Below the pieces are notes generated by a model. The model was not told the origin of the DNA. It did not search any database and saw only the letters and a list, made by a program, of their open reading frames with translations. The translations under genes were made by a program, and so were the position numbers. From CAZOBJ01 sp964577825 (GTDB lineage: Bacteria > Planctomycetota > SZUA-567 > JAFGNG01): 36,697 nucleotides of DNA. The stretch covers positions 1 through 36,697 of the forward strand of contig CAZOBJ010000025.1 of NCBI GenBank assembly GCA_964577825.1, read 5' to 3'. This document shows positions 16,222 through 24,689 of this stretch, piece by piece; within the stretch, counting starts at the first letter, position 1, and each line of letters begins with the position of its first letter.

Positions 16222-17686
16222 TGCGGAGGGCCTCGCGCGCGGTGCGCGCCACCGTGCGGATGCGCGCCTCCCCGGGCCCGCCCAGCGAATAGGCGGGCGT
16301 GAAGGCGTTGGCCAGCGGCTTGCGCGCTTGCCGGGCGACCTCGGCGCGCAGCCGGTCCACGGACCAGCCGCCGCGCGCGTCCACCACCACGCAGCGTTCG
16401 CGCACGCGGGCGCGGGCCTCGCCGTGCAGGTTGCGCAAGCCCAGCTCGAAGTACACGATCGGCTTGTCCGTGGCCGCGGCGATGTGGAAGGCCGTGGTCA
16501 CGACGTCGAACACGAACACGTCGGCTCTGTCCAGACACGCGGCGAGCTCCCCGCCCTGCACGCGCGCGAACGGGGTCTCCCGGGCCAGCAGCTTGGGATG
16601 GCGCTTGTAGAGGGCCTGGGGGTACAGGGCGTGGACCACCCTCTGCCAGCGCGCGTAGTCCGCGTCGGGCAGGCTGTGGAACGGGCCGTAGCGCAGCGGG
16701 CCCACGTAGGTCGTGGGCACGTACATGACCCGGCCGCCCGCCTCGGCGAGCGAAGGAATGGGCGCGTCGGGATCGAAGAGGCGCGCGCAGACCGTGGACC
16801 TGGAGGCCACGTACCGGGGCGCCTCGTTTGGGAACAGGCTGTGCGTGTACGCGCCCCGCGCCAGGGCCGCCGCGCCCGCGGGCCCGTACCCCACGAGCTC
16901 TGTGGCGTAAGTGGCCTCGCCGTACCCGATGCGCGGCTCGTCCGCGATGAGCTGGTCGCCCTCGCCGTGGCTGACCACCACCACGGGTCGGCCGTGGGCC
17001 CGCGCGCGCGCGGCCAGCACCCGGGCGGGCACCTTTTGCAGCGTGCCGCACAGGACGAGGTCCCACGCGGGCGGGGCCCCGGGGTCCGCGGCCGCGTCCA
17101 CATAGGCCGCGCAGTAGTCGGACAGGAGCGTGCGCAAGGTGGCCCGGTACCGGCCGAGGTCCAGGTCGTCCAGGAGCCCCGCGAGCGCTGCGCCCAGCAC
17201 TTCCAATTGCGCCGGTGCGGAGGGCATGGCCAGCTTACCGACGTGGGGGAGCGTGGGCGCGAGTCCCATGCGCACGAGCGCTCGCGCCAGCGCGCCGATC
17301 GGGAACCCGGGGTTGTACACGGCCACGCGGCGTCCGCGCGCGACCAGGGTCGCGAGGCGTGCGGCGAGGCGCGCGACCGCGCGGGGCCGCGCGGGCGGGG
17401 CGTGCTCGACGCGGGGGGCCTCGCCCCGGGCCGGGTCGGCCCACCCCAGGGCCGGGAACGCGCCGTGCGGGGCGAGCGGCGGGCCGGGGCCGCCCCGTTC
17501 GCGCTCGCGCAGCACCAGGCCCGTGACGAGCGCCATGAGCCGGGGGAACAAGAGCGCCGCCAGATTGCGGTGCCCCGCCGCGAGCGGCGCGCAGGCGGCG
17601 ACCGCGTCGCGCAGCCCGCGGTACACGGCCAGGCAGCGCTCGTGGTCCTCGCCCGGGTCGTAGCCGGGCTGCGCGGACTCGGGCAT
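16199..17686 (-). CDS. GT-B-like glycan or polyol-phosphate transferase (putative)
   Basis: The 495-residue protein is not firmly recognised. Its C-terminal 200 residues carry a KRHPK segment, a DVFVFDVVTTAFHIAAATDK region and a following PIVYF, a pattern seen in GT-B enzymes such as CDP-glycerol glycerophosphotransferases and capsule transferases. SHGEGDQLI in the middle may contact a phosphate. There is no signal peptide or obvious membrane segment. It is the last gene of the minus-strand glycan operon, 17 nt after the glycosyltransferase 4 gene, and its 3' end overlaps the methyltransferase gene on the other strand. It could transfer the product of one of the CMP-transferases, but donor and acceptor are unknown. 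Confidence 0.7.
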   Translation of the reverse strand: MPESAQPGYDPGEDHERCLAVYRGLRDAVAACAPLAAGHRNLAALLFPRLMALVTGLVLRERERGGPGPPLAPHGAFPALGWADPARGEAPRVEHAPPARPRAVARLAARLATLVARGRRVAVYNPGFPIGALARALVRMGLAPTLPHVGKLAMPSAPAQLEVLGAALAGLLDDLDLGRYRATLRTLLSDYCAAYVDAAADPGAPPAWDLVLCGTLQKVPARVLAARARAHGRPVVVVSHGEGDQLIADEPRIGYGEATYATELVGYGPAGAAALARGAYTHSLFPNEAPRYVASRSTVCARLFDPDAPIPSLAEAGGRVMYVPTTYVGPLRYGPFHSLPDADYARWQRVVHALYPQALYKRHPKLLARETPFARVQGGELAACLDRADVFVFDVVTTAFHIAAATDKPIVYFELGLRNLHGEARARVRERCVVVDARGGWSVDRLRAEVARQARKPLANAFTPAYSLGGPGEARIRTVARTAREALRTTGRASA

Positions 17687-17703
17687 GGTCCGGTCCCCTT
17701 CAG

Positions 17704-19252
17704 CTACCCGGCCAGGCGCGCGTAGAGCCGCGCGTACGCGTCCGTGACCACGGACCAGTCGTAACGCGCGCGCGCGGTCGCTTGCGCGCGAGCCCCGAGC
17801 GCGGCGCGCCGCGCGGGGTCGGCCAACAGGTCCAAGACCGCCCGGGCGAGCGCGTCCCGGTCGCCGGCGGGCACCTGCACGCCGCCCGCGTCCTCGCGCA
17901 CCAGGTCGCGGCATCCGGGCGCGTCGGTGCCCACCACGGGCAGGCCCGCGGCCATGGCCTCGATGAGCACGATGCCGAAGCTCTCGAGCAAGGACGGGAA
18001 CACGAACAGGTCCGCGGCGTGCAGGTATTCGATGAGCCTGGCGGGCGGCTGTTCGCGCAGGCGTGCGAGCAAGTCCGCTTCGCCCGCAGCGGGCATGCCC
18101 AGCTCCTCGACCGCGATCAGGTTGTCGGCCACGCCCTCGTCGCGGGCCGCGGCGGCCACGCGCGAGGTGCCCCGTCCCACGAGCACCCACACGACGTCCG
18201 GCCGCGCGGAGAGCACCCGGCGCAGCGCCCCGGGCACGAGATGCATTCCCTTTTTCGGATGCACCCGGCCCACGGTCAGCAGCACCGGCCGGTCCGCGGG
18301 CAGGCCCAGGGACTTGCGAAGCGCCGCGCGGTCGCGCCCGCTCCCTCTCCCCTCGGGAGAGGGTTGGGAAGAGGGGCGGTCTTCACTCTCGCCTANNNNN
18401 NNNNNNNNNNNNNNNNNNNNNNNNNNNNNNNNNNNNNNNNNNNNNNNNNNNNNNNNNNNNNNNNNNNNNNNNNNNNNNNNNNNNNNNNNNNNNNNCGGGA
18501 GAGGGTTGGGAAGAGGGGCGGTCTTCACTCTCGCCTACGTCCCTCCCCCTATCCCCCTCCCGGAAGGAGGGGGGACTCCCTCTCCCCTCGGGAGAGGGTT
18601 GGGAAGAGGGGCGGTCTTCACTCTCGCCTACGTCCCTCCCCCTGTCCCCCTCTCGGAGGGAGGGGGCACCGAGTGCGAACCGGCTCGCGTCCACGCCGTA
18701 GGGGATGACGGCGATGCGGCCTGCCACCTCCGGAGCCAGGGCCAGGTACTGCTCGCGCATGGTCTCGCCCATGGCCACGAGCGCGTCCACCTCGCGCAGG
18801 GCCTGGCGCACGCGGCGGTCCAGGGCGGGGTCCCGGCGCAGGCCGTAGTCCAGGGCGTCGCTCACCTGCACGTCCTCGCCCGGACAGTTGAGGACCGTGG
18901 GCGTGTCGCGTAGGAGGCCGACCATGCGGCCCGCGGGAAATGCGATCGTGGCGTGCCAGAGCGCGTACTTGTGGCGGCGCTGCTCGCGGCGCACGAACGC
19001 CCTGGCCCTGCGGTCGCCCAGCCACGGCGCGCGCAGCATGAGTCCTCCGAGGAAGGGCGGCAGCGCCCGCACCGCAAAGGGCACGGCCTGCGGATACCCC
19101 GCCCGGTCCAGGGCCCGCGCGAGCCGATAGGGGACGTACAGGGTGGTGTCCACGCCGTGGTTGCGCGCGAGGTGGGTGACCAGGTTGTGGACCATGACCT
19201 CCGCGCCGCCGAACCGGGGCAGGTACGAGCTTGCCACGTGCGCGACCTTCAC
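17704..19252 (-). CDS. Family 4-type glycosyltransferase with an in-frame tandem-repeat insertion and an assembly gap
   Basis: The N-terminal half (from GTG 19252, which overlaps the previous stop as GTGA) has FGGAEVMVHNL and ends its Rossmann domain at IPYGVDASRF. The C-terminal half begins RAALRKSLGLPADRPVLLTVGR and has the E-x7-E region SLLESFGIVLIEAMAAGLP split over the usual donor site. Between them lie at least two copies of a 31-residue repeat-encoded peptide and 100 N. As written the two halves are out of frame. If the 42 nt duplicated on either side of the gap is collapsed, the frame is restored and the gene encodes 468 residues. The 93-nt repeat unit keeps frame for any copy number, so the true length is uncertain. 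The insertion sits at the domain linker, where it may be tolerated. Confidence 0.85.
18354..18681. repeat. Tandem 93-nt palindrome-containing repeat inside a glycosyltransferase gene
   Basis: The unit starting CGGGAGAGGGTTGGG recurs at 18354 (cut by the gap), 18496 and 18589; the last two are 93 nt apart. It contains the type-A hairpin core (CCTCTCCC with GGGAGAGG) and a second GGAGGG-type palindrome. Read on the minus strand each unit gives 31 codons containing GESEDRPSSQPSPEGRG. The 18589 copy diverges after about 70 nt. Copy number cannot be fixed because of the 100-N gap at 18396-18495. Confidence 0.85.
18396..18495. other. Assembly gap (100 N) in tandem repeats
   Basis: Exactly 100 N. 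The 42 nt before the gap (18354-18395) are identical to the 42 nt after it (18496-18537). Joining the copies restores the glycosyltransferase reading frame and yields one complete 93-nt repeat unit. Confidence 0.95.
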
Positions 19253-21162
19253 GGTGTCGTCTCCTGGGCCGGGGCCTCGTCGCTCGTCAAGAGCTCGGTC
19301 AGGCGCGCGGCCGCGTCCGCTCCCCAGGCGGCCACCAGGCCTCGGGCCGCCGCGCGGCACCGGGCCCCGTAGTCCCGGCGGTACGCCGCGTCCTCGGCCA
19401 GCCGACCGCACCACGCGGCCAGGCGCGCCGGGTCGCTTGCGCGCAGCACGCCGCTGTCCGGGTGCGCGGTCAGCGGCCCGCAGTCGGGCACCCAGTTCGA
19501 CAGGGCCACGATCACCGGCCACCCGGCCAGGGCCGCCTCCACGGCCGCGCCCGTGCCCGAGCAGAGCACGCACGCGGGCCGCTCTGCGGCGAGCGTGTCT
19601 GCCAGCGACCGGCCCGCCGCGTCCAGCCGGCCGTGCTCGGCGCCCGGCGGCGGATCGGTGTCCAGCCACCCGCGCACCCGGTCGTACGCGTTCGGATGCG
19701 GGCGCAGCACCGCCTCCAGGTCCGCGTTCCGGGCCGCGGCCAGGGCCTGGGCGAACAGGGGCTTGGCGTGGTGCAGGTCTCCGAGCGCGAGCACGCGCCG
19801 CGCCGGATCCTCGCCCGGCGGGGGCACAAGCGCCCGGATGCGCGCCGCGCCGGCGAGCCCGCACGCGCCTTCGGGCCAGCCGGCCGCGTGCAGCATCTCC
19901 TCCGCGGCCGGGCCCTCCACAGCGATGCGATGGGGCGAGAATCGTTCGCCCACTGCGCTCGCCCGGGCGCGCGTTGCGGCGAGCGCGAAGCGCCACCCGT
20001 GCGGCGCGCCGGGCGCGCCGTGCTGGAGGCCGGTGACGCGCGCGCCCGCGCGCCGCGCGCCGCATGTGACCGCCCGCCCCTCCACGAGCTCGAACACGGG
20101 CACGAGCACCTCGCGCGCGCCCAGGCTGTGCACCGCCCGGCGCGCGCAGGCCTCCAGGTGACGGTTCTTGGGCCAGTCCTTGAGCGCCGCGTACGCCAGG
20201 TCCGCGCGCCACAGGAACCCGGCGTGCGCGCCCCGCCAGTCGAGCGCGCCCTCGCGCGCGAGCCTGCGCCACCGCGCGGCCCAGGACAGGAGCCCGCCGG
20301 GCCACAGATACCGGGCCGCCAGGCCCGCCAGTGACCCGTAGGCCTCCAGCGCGGCCACGGGCAGATCGCGCTGCTCGGCCAGCGCCGCGCGGTCTCGGGC
20401 CAGGGCGGCCGGGTCCTTGAGTTCGGTCATGTTCTGGCGCGCTAGGCCCACGAGGTACGCGGCCCCCGGCAATGCGCCGCCCACACCCGCCGTATACCGG
20501 CACGTGCGCTGCGGACCCGCGCCCGTCCAGTTGCGCGCGGCCGCGGCGTGGATGAGGAGCCGCGCCCGGTCCGGCCGGGGCAGGCTGCGCGCGGCCCGGC
20601 GGGCGCACAGCTCGGCGCACAGGTTGCGCGCGCGCCCCAGCAGGGCGCCCAGGACCGCGTGTACGAGGCCTCGCTCACGGGGCGAAACCGGCCACGCCGT
20701 GCACGCGCGCCCGTGCGCGACGGCGTACCCGCGTGCGAGCCGCGCCAGGGCGTGGCTTGCCACCACCAGGCAGGACTGCGCGTTCTCGGCCTCCACGGCG
20801 TCGGCGAACGCATGGAAGCGCAGCAGCGCGAACCAGACCGCGTGGTTCAGGTTGAGCTCCGAGATGCGCGAGCGCCACCAGTCGGCCGTGTCCGCGAACC
20901 GGGCCGAGACCGTGTCCATCCATTGGCCCAGGGCTCGGGTGAACCCGGGCAGGCCGGCGCGCAGGGCCTCTGCGCCGGGCAGCACGCGCACCTCGGCCGC
21001 GCCCGCCCGGCGCGCGGCGGCCTGCACCGGTTCGGACGGGGCGTCCGAGAACCACAGGACCGTGACGCGCGCGCCGCGCACCCCGGCGAGCACGCGCTCC
21101 CAGGGCACGGCCCGCAGCCCGGGGCCGGGGTCTTCGACGCACAGGAGAATGCGCTCGGGCAT
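19249..21162 (-). CDS. Large surface-carbohydrate biosynthesis protein, GT-B-like C-terminus (putative glycosyltransferase)
   Basis: From ATG 21162 the protein has 637 residues. The first 330 are not recognised. The last 250 contain TGLQHGAPGAPHGW, a phosphate-contact LRPHPNAYDR and a glycine-rich CSGTGAAVEAALAGWPVI, the donor-site arrangement of GT-B transferases. It resembles large proteins annotated as surface-carbohydrate biosynthesis in spirochaete O-antigen loci, but this is only a tentative match from memory. No signal peptide is seen, so it should act in the cytoplasm on a lipid-linked acceptor. It overlaps the next gene by GTGA and is preceded by the GNAT gene with a 26-nt gap. Confidence 0.7.
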   Translation of the reverse strand: MPERILLCVEDPGPGLRAVPWERVLAGVRGARVTVLWFSDAPSEPVQAAARRAGAAEVRVLPGAEALRAGLPGFTRALGQWMDTVSARFADTADWWRSRISELNLNHAVWFALLRFHAFADAVEAENAQSCLVVASHALARLARGYAVAHGRACTAWPVSPRERGLVHAVLGALLGRARNLCAELCARRAARSLPRPDRARLLIHAAAARNWTGAGPQRTCRYTAGVGGALPGAAYLVGLARQNMTELKDPAALARDRAALAEQRDLPVAALEAYGSLAGLAARYLWPGGLLSWAARWRRLAREGALDWRGAHAGFLWRADLAYAALKDWPKNRHLEACARRAVHSLGAREVLVPVFELVEGRAVTCGARRAGARVTGLQHGAPGAPHGWRFALAATRARASAVGERFSPHRIAVEGPAAEEMLHAAGWPEGACGLAGAARIRALVPPPGEDPARRVLALGDLHHAKPLFAQALAAARNADLEAVLRPHPNAYDRVRGWLDTDPPPGAEHGRLDAAGRSLADTLAAERPACVLCSGTGAAVEAALAGWPVIVALSNWVPDCGPLTAHPDSGVLRASDPARLAAWCGRLAEDAAYRRDYGARCRAAARGLVAAWGADAAARLTELLTSDEAPAQETTP

Positions 21163-21188
21163 ACGGGCCTCGCGTGCTGGGGCCGCGG

Positions 21189-21731
21189 TCAGTCCTCGAA
21201 CTCGTGGGCGAGCAGGTTCAGGACCACGACCGCGTGGTACGCGCCGTCCTTGAAGAACGCGTCCGGGATTTCGCCCACCTTGCGGAACCCGGCGGCCTCG
21301 GCGCAGCGCAGGCTCGCGGTGTTCTGCGCAAAGACCTGCGCGTAGATGCGGTGCAGGTTGAGCCGGCGGAACCCGTACGCGGTCACCAGGCGCCACGCCT
21401 CGCGGCCGTACCCCTTGCCCCAGTGCTCGCGCTCGCCGATCACGATGCCCAGCTCGGCCGACCGGTGGACCCAGTCGATGTGGTGCAGGCCCGTGCACCC
21501 GATGTGCGTACCGTCCGCGCGCAGGCAGATGGCCAACAGCACGTCCGTGCTGCTCGCGCGGATGCGCTCCAGGTATGCGCGGGTCGCCTCGCGGGTGTTG
21601 GGAAAGATCCCCTTGTTCTGGTACCGGGTGACCTCGGCGTCGTTGAGCCACGCGTACCACGGACCGTCCGCGTCTTCGGCGCGCACCTCGCGCAGGTAGA
21701 TGTCCGTGCCTTCCAGGAACGGGGTGTCCAT
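21189..21731 (-). CDS. GNAT-family N-acetyltransferase (RimJ/RimL-like)
   Basis: This 180-residue protein is a complete GNAT domain. AELGIVIGEREHWGKGYG gives the acetyl-CoA-binding loop (RxxGxG type) and NLHRIYAQVFAQNTASLR the next conserved strand and helix. Members in polysaccharide loci (PseH, WecD-like) acetylate amino-sugars. The amino group could come from the HisC-like aminotransferase whose gene ends 4 nt upstream. The ATG at 21731 is chosen because the protein aligns from its first residues; a longer frame exists but lies antisense or out of frame to the aminotransferase gene. Confidence 0.85.
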   Translation of the reverse strand: MDTPFLEGTDIYLREVRAEDADGPWYAWLNDAEVTRYQNKGIFPNTREATRAYLERIRASSTDVLLAICLRADGTHIGCTGLHHIDWVHRSAELGIVIGEREHWGKGYGREAWRLVTAYGFRRLNLHRIYAQVFAQNTASLRCAEAAGFRKVGEIPDAFFKDGAYHAVVVLNLLAHEFED

Positions 21732-21735
21732 GGGT

Positions 21736-22809
21736 CTACTCCGCCATCGCCTCGTCGATGCACGCGAGCACGGGCTCCAGCACCGGCCGGGGCGCGGCCG
21801 AGATTCGCGCGTACCCCGCCAGCGCCGCGTGCGGGAACGAGGCCTTGAACAGCACGCCCGCGGCCTGCAAGCGGCCGACCACCGCCTCGCGCCGCGGGCC
21901 AAAGTCCACGAGCAGGAAGTTCGCATGCCCCTCGCGCACGCGCAGCCCGCGCTCGCGCAGGGCCGCGGCGAACCACGCCTTGCCCGCCAGGGTGCGCGCC
22001 ACCGAGGCGCGCATGTCCGACTCGTGGTCCAGGGCCACGCACGCGGCCTTCACCGAGGCCTGGCCGATTTCGTACATGGGCTTCTGCGCGTGCAGAAAGC
22101 GCGTGAGACCCGGCGCGGCCGCGGCGAACCCGACGCGGTGCCCCGCGAGCGCCCACGCCTTGGAGAAGGTCTGCACCACCACCAGGTTGTCGAACTCGCC
22201 CACCCAGCCCAGGGCCGTGTGCGGGAAATAGGGATAGTACGCCTCGTCCACGAGCACGATTGTGCCCGCGCGCGCGGCCGCTTCCACGGCGCTGCGCAGC
22301 ACCTTGGGCGTGTGCGCGGCGCCGGTGGGGCTGTCCGGGTTGGGAAGCACCCACACCCGCGCGCCCTGGGCGAGCGCCTCCCGGGCCGCGTCCAGGGACA
22401 CGGTGAGGTCCGCGCCGTAGGGCAGGGGTATGCGCTCGGCCTGGAACATGTCGCAGTAGACCGGGTACATGGCGAAGGTGGGCTCGGGCACGAGCACCCG
22501 GTCGCCCGGGGCCACGAACGCCTGGAACACCGCGCGGATGGCCCCGTCCGACCCGGCCGCGAGGTACAGGCTGTCCACGCCCAGGCCCAGGCGGTCGGCC
22601 AGCTTGTGGTACAGGAGGTCGGTCTCGGGATAGGCGGTCAGGTCCTCGGGCGTGATCGCGCCCGCCACGGCCTGGTGCAGCCTGCGCGCGAACGCGGGGT
22701 CCGCGCACTCGTTCTTGTCCAGGCGCAGCGCGTCTAGCCGGCTGGGCGCGGGCGCTGCGCCCGGGCGGGGGCGCTCCAGAGCGGCCAGATGGGCGCGACC
22801 GGTGACCAT
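21736..22809 (-). CDS. HisC-like class I/II aminotransferase
   Basis: The 357-residue protein matches histidinol-phosphate-type aminotransferases (HisC is about 355): DKNE near 31-34, LPNPDSPTG at 155-163 with the PLP-contacting Asn, VDEAYY (Asp188) and the PLP lysine in TFSKAWALAG (Lys217) with a downstream Arg. No other his genes are nearby, so a histidine role is unlikely. HisC-like enzymes in capsule loci can make amino-polyol phosphates such as serinol phosphate, which are then activated as CDP derivatives. The cytidylyltransferase next upstream fits such a step. ATG 22809 begins 28 nt after that gene. Confidence 0.85.
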   Translation of the reverse strand: MVTGRAHLAALERPRPGAAPAPSRLDALRLDKNECADPAFARRLHQAVAGAITPEDLTAYPETDLLYHKLADRLGLGVDSLYLAAGSDGAIRAVFQAFVAPGDRVLVPEPTFAMYPVYCDMFQAERIPLPYGADLTVSLDAAREALAQGARVWVLPNPDSPTGAAHTPKVLRSAVEAAARAGTIVLVDEAYYPYFPHTALGWVGEFDNLVVVQTFSKAWALAGHRVGFAAAAPGLTRFLHAQKPMYEIGQASVKAACVALDHESDMRASVARTLAGKAWFAAALRERGLRVREGHANFLLVDFGPRREAVVGRLQAAGVLFKASFPHAALAGYARISAAPRPVLEPVLACIDEAMAE

Positions 22810-22837
22810 GACAGGGGCCCTCGAACGGACGCCCGGC

Positions 22838-23587
22838 CTACGGGGTCTGGACCTGGGCGGCGGGCGCGTAGCCGTGGGCGCGCAGGTACGCCTCGGCCTG
22901 GCCGACCTGCCACTCGTAGTCCACGTCCAGGCCGCCCGATTGGCGTAGAGGGAAGATCCTGCGGCCCATCCACTTCTGCGGCAGGAGCCCCTCTTCCAGG
23001 CGCTCCAGGCACCGGGGCCGCACCACCGAGACCCCCATGTCCGCAAAGTACACGTCGCCCTGGCTGTCGCGGTCGCAGTTGAGCGTGGCCGGATCGCCGA
23101 ACGTCTCGAACGGCACGAACGGGTGCAAGAGCCCGTCCTCGCCCACGCGGCGCGCGCGCAGGGGGCTCCACATGTTGTACACGGACACGCTCACTGCGGA
23201 GTCGCGCTCGGGGTCCGCACGCAAGGCCTCAATGCCCTCATCGATAAGCTCTGCGGTGACCGTGGGCGCGTTGCAGAACAGGAGCACCATGAGCTCCGCC
23301 TCGCCCACGCGGCGCACGATCTCGCGGTACCCGTGCGCATAGGCGTCTTCGCCCAGGGCCTCCGGGGTGCACAGCTCGGCCGGGCGCTCGATCACCTCGG
23401 CGTCCCGGTCGCGGGCCAGGTCCATCAGCCGCTCGTCGTCCGTGGACAGGAACACCCGGTCCACGCGCTCGGCCCGCCGCGCGGCCTCCAGCGGGTACCA
23501 GGCAAGCGGCCGGCCCAGGACCGGGACCAGGTTCTTGCCCGGAAAGCCCACGCTCCCTTTGCGTCCCAGGGCCAGGGCCGCGATCAT
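22838..23587 (-). CDS. CMP-sugar or acylneuraminate-type cytidylyltransferase
   Basis: The 249-residue protein shows a CTP-binding signature (ALGRKGSVGFPGKN, about 5-18), STDDE near 48-52 and a conserved Asp-rich region before the C-terminus (LDVDYEWQ). It is a NeuA-type activating enzyme, distinct from the fused enzyme at 9384-10574. Its position between a radical SAM enzyme (4-nt ATGA overlap) and a HisC-like aminotransferase suggests that it activates a different residue, an amino sugar or a small amino-polyol. The two CMP-transferases in one window imply two CMP-activated building blocks. Substrate is inference. Confidence 0.85.
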   Translation of the reverse strand: MIAALALGRKGSVGFPGKNLVPVLGRPLAWYPLEAARRAERVDRVFLSTDDERLMDLARDRDAEVIERPAELCTPEALGEDAYAHGYREIVRRVGEAELMVLLFCNAPTVTAELIDEGIEALRADPERDSAVSVSVYNMWSPLRARRVGEDGLLHPFVPFETFGDPATLNCDRDSQGDVYFADMGVSVVRPRCLERLEEGLLPQKWMGRRIFPLRQSGGLDVDYEWQVGQAEAYLRAHGYAPAAQVQTP

Positions 23588-24570
23588 GAAGCCTGCTCCT
23601 CGGCGAGGTCGCTCGCGCGCAGCGGGCACCGGTTGCACGACCACTCCTCGTGGCTGCATCCGGCCCGGTGCAGGCGGCGCAGGCTCTCCAGGCGCGGGCC
23701 GCGCCACAGGTCCTGCAGGCGGTCGGCGCCCGCGCGGCCCAGGGCCAGGCGGCACAGGTCGTCCTCGTTGCAGGGCACCACGGTGCCGTCGCACGCGACC
23801 ACCATGCGCTGCCACAGCTGCGGACAGACCCAGGTGGGGCTCACCCGGCCCTTGTTGCGCTCGTAGTCGACCTCCTCCTTGAGCCGCAGGCAGGCCACCT
23901 CGTCGGCGAGCGGGCTCCAGAACTCGGTGTACGCCTCCTCCCGGCCGCGCAGCTCGGGGATCTTCACGGTCTGGATGCGGATGCGGGGCTTGGCGCTGCC
24001 CAGGCGGTCGCGCGCGTTGCGCAGGCCCTCCACGTTGCGCACGAGCGTGTCGAACGACCCGCCCACGCGGTTGGCCTCGTACACCTCGGGGCTGCATCCC
24101 TCCGCGGAGATGGTGACCCGGTCGAGCCCTGCGCGCACGAGCTCCGCGGCGCGCGCCTCGGTCAAAAGCTGCGCGTTCGTGTTGAAAAACACGTCCAGGA
24201 GCCCCCGGTCCTTGGCGTGGGCGACCATGCGCTCCAGGCTCGGGTGCAAGAGCGGTTCGCCGCGCCAGTTGAACTTGACCGCGCGCAGGCCCAGGGCCGC
24301 GCCCTCGTCGATCACCCTGGCGAAGAGCGCTTCGTCGAGCAAGTCCTTGGGGTAGCGCGAGCCCTGGTAGGTGGTGCGGCAGAACCGGCAGCGCAGGTTG
24401 CACCGCGCGGTCACCTCCACGTCCAGGTCCAGGGGAAACGGTGCCACGAAACCGGTGCGTGGGTACTCCTCCCAGGCCCGCCGGTAGGCGCGGTAGGCCT
24501 CGGTGTCCACCTGGTGCACGCTGCGCCCGCCCAGGGAGGTGAGCAGCGTATCCACGCGTTTGTCCGCCAC
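23584..24570 (-). CDS. Radical SAM/SPASM-type enzyme heading the second glycan operon
   Basis: From GTG 24570 the protein has 328 residues. The Fe-S site CNLRCRFC lies at 57-64 (Cys57, Cys61, Cys64), followed by NWRGEPLLHP. C-terminal cysteines (WVCPQLW, VPCNEDDLC, GCSHEEWSCNRC) form a SPASM-like cluster. An ATG further upstream (24636) would put the start before the predicted -10 box at 24615-24610, so the GTG with GGGAGAAG upstream is preferred. The protein precedes the cytidylyltransferase with a 4-nt overlap. It may modify the sugar or polyol before activation. A sulfatase-maturating role was considered and is not supported by its location. Confidence 0.87.
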   Translation of the reverse strand: MADKRVDTLLTSLGGRSVHQVDTEAYRAYRRAWEEYPRTGFVAPFPLDLDVEVTARCNLRCRFCRTTYQGSRYPKDLLDEALFARVIDEGAALGLRAVKFNWRGEPLLHPSLERMVAHAKDRGLLDVFFNTNAQLLTEARAAELVRAGLDRVTISAEGCSPEVYEANRVGGSFDTLVRNVEGLRNARDRLGSAKPRIRIQTVKIPELRGREEAYTEFWSPLADEVACLRLKEEVDYERNKGRVSPTWVCPQLWQRMVVACDGTVVPCNEDDLCRLALGRAGADRLQDLWRGPRLESLRRLHRAGCSHEEWSCNRCPLRASDLAEEQAS

Positions 24571-24609
24571 AGTACTTCTCCCGCATTTCGCGCAAACGAG
24601 CGAGCCGCC

Positions 24610-24638
24610 AGTATACGCCCCCCTGCCGGAGAACACAA
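24610..24638 (-). promoter_or_regulatory. Predicted promoter for the second glycan operon
   Basis: On the minus strand TTGTGT (24638-24633), a 17-nt spacer and a strong -10 TATACT (24615-24610) put transcription start near 24603. The leader to GTG 24570 is about 33 nt and contains the ribosome-binding site. It is divergent to the promoter at 24661-24689. Confidence 0.5.
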
Positions 24639-24660
24639 GGCCCGCAGCCGCGCGCGGGTG

Positions 24661-24689
24661 TGGACGGTCGGCGGGCCGGGTGCTATACT
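24661..24689 (+). promoter_or_regulatory. Predicted promoter for the SDR-kbl operon
   Basis: TGGACG (24661-24666), a 17-nt spacer and TATACT (24684-24689) precede the ATG at 24720 by about 25-30 nt of leader, which contains GGAGG. The -10 hexamer is identical to that of the divergent promoter. Confidence 0.5.

Noticed and set aside
16328..17725. A 465-residue plus-strand frame opposite the GT-B-like gene
   Set aside because: It is rich in Arg, Gly, Val and His with no motif and is fully antisense to a gene with recognisable transferase motifs; GC-rich DNA produces such frames everywhere in this window.
18354..18681. CRISPR-like array
   Set aside because: The units are directly adjacent without spacers and lie inside a coding sequence.
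18383..20620. A 745-residue minus-strand frame over the two glycosyltransferase genes
   Set aside because: Its first 450 residues are out of frame with the large transferase gene; only the part from 19252 onward is the true glycosyltransferase.
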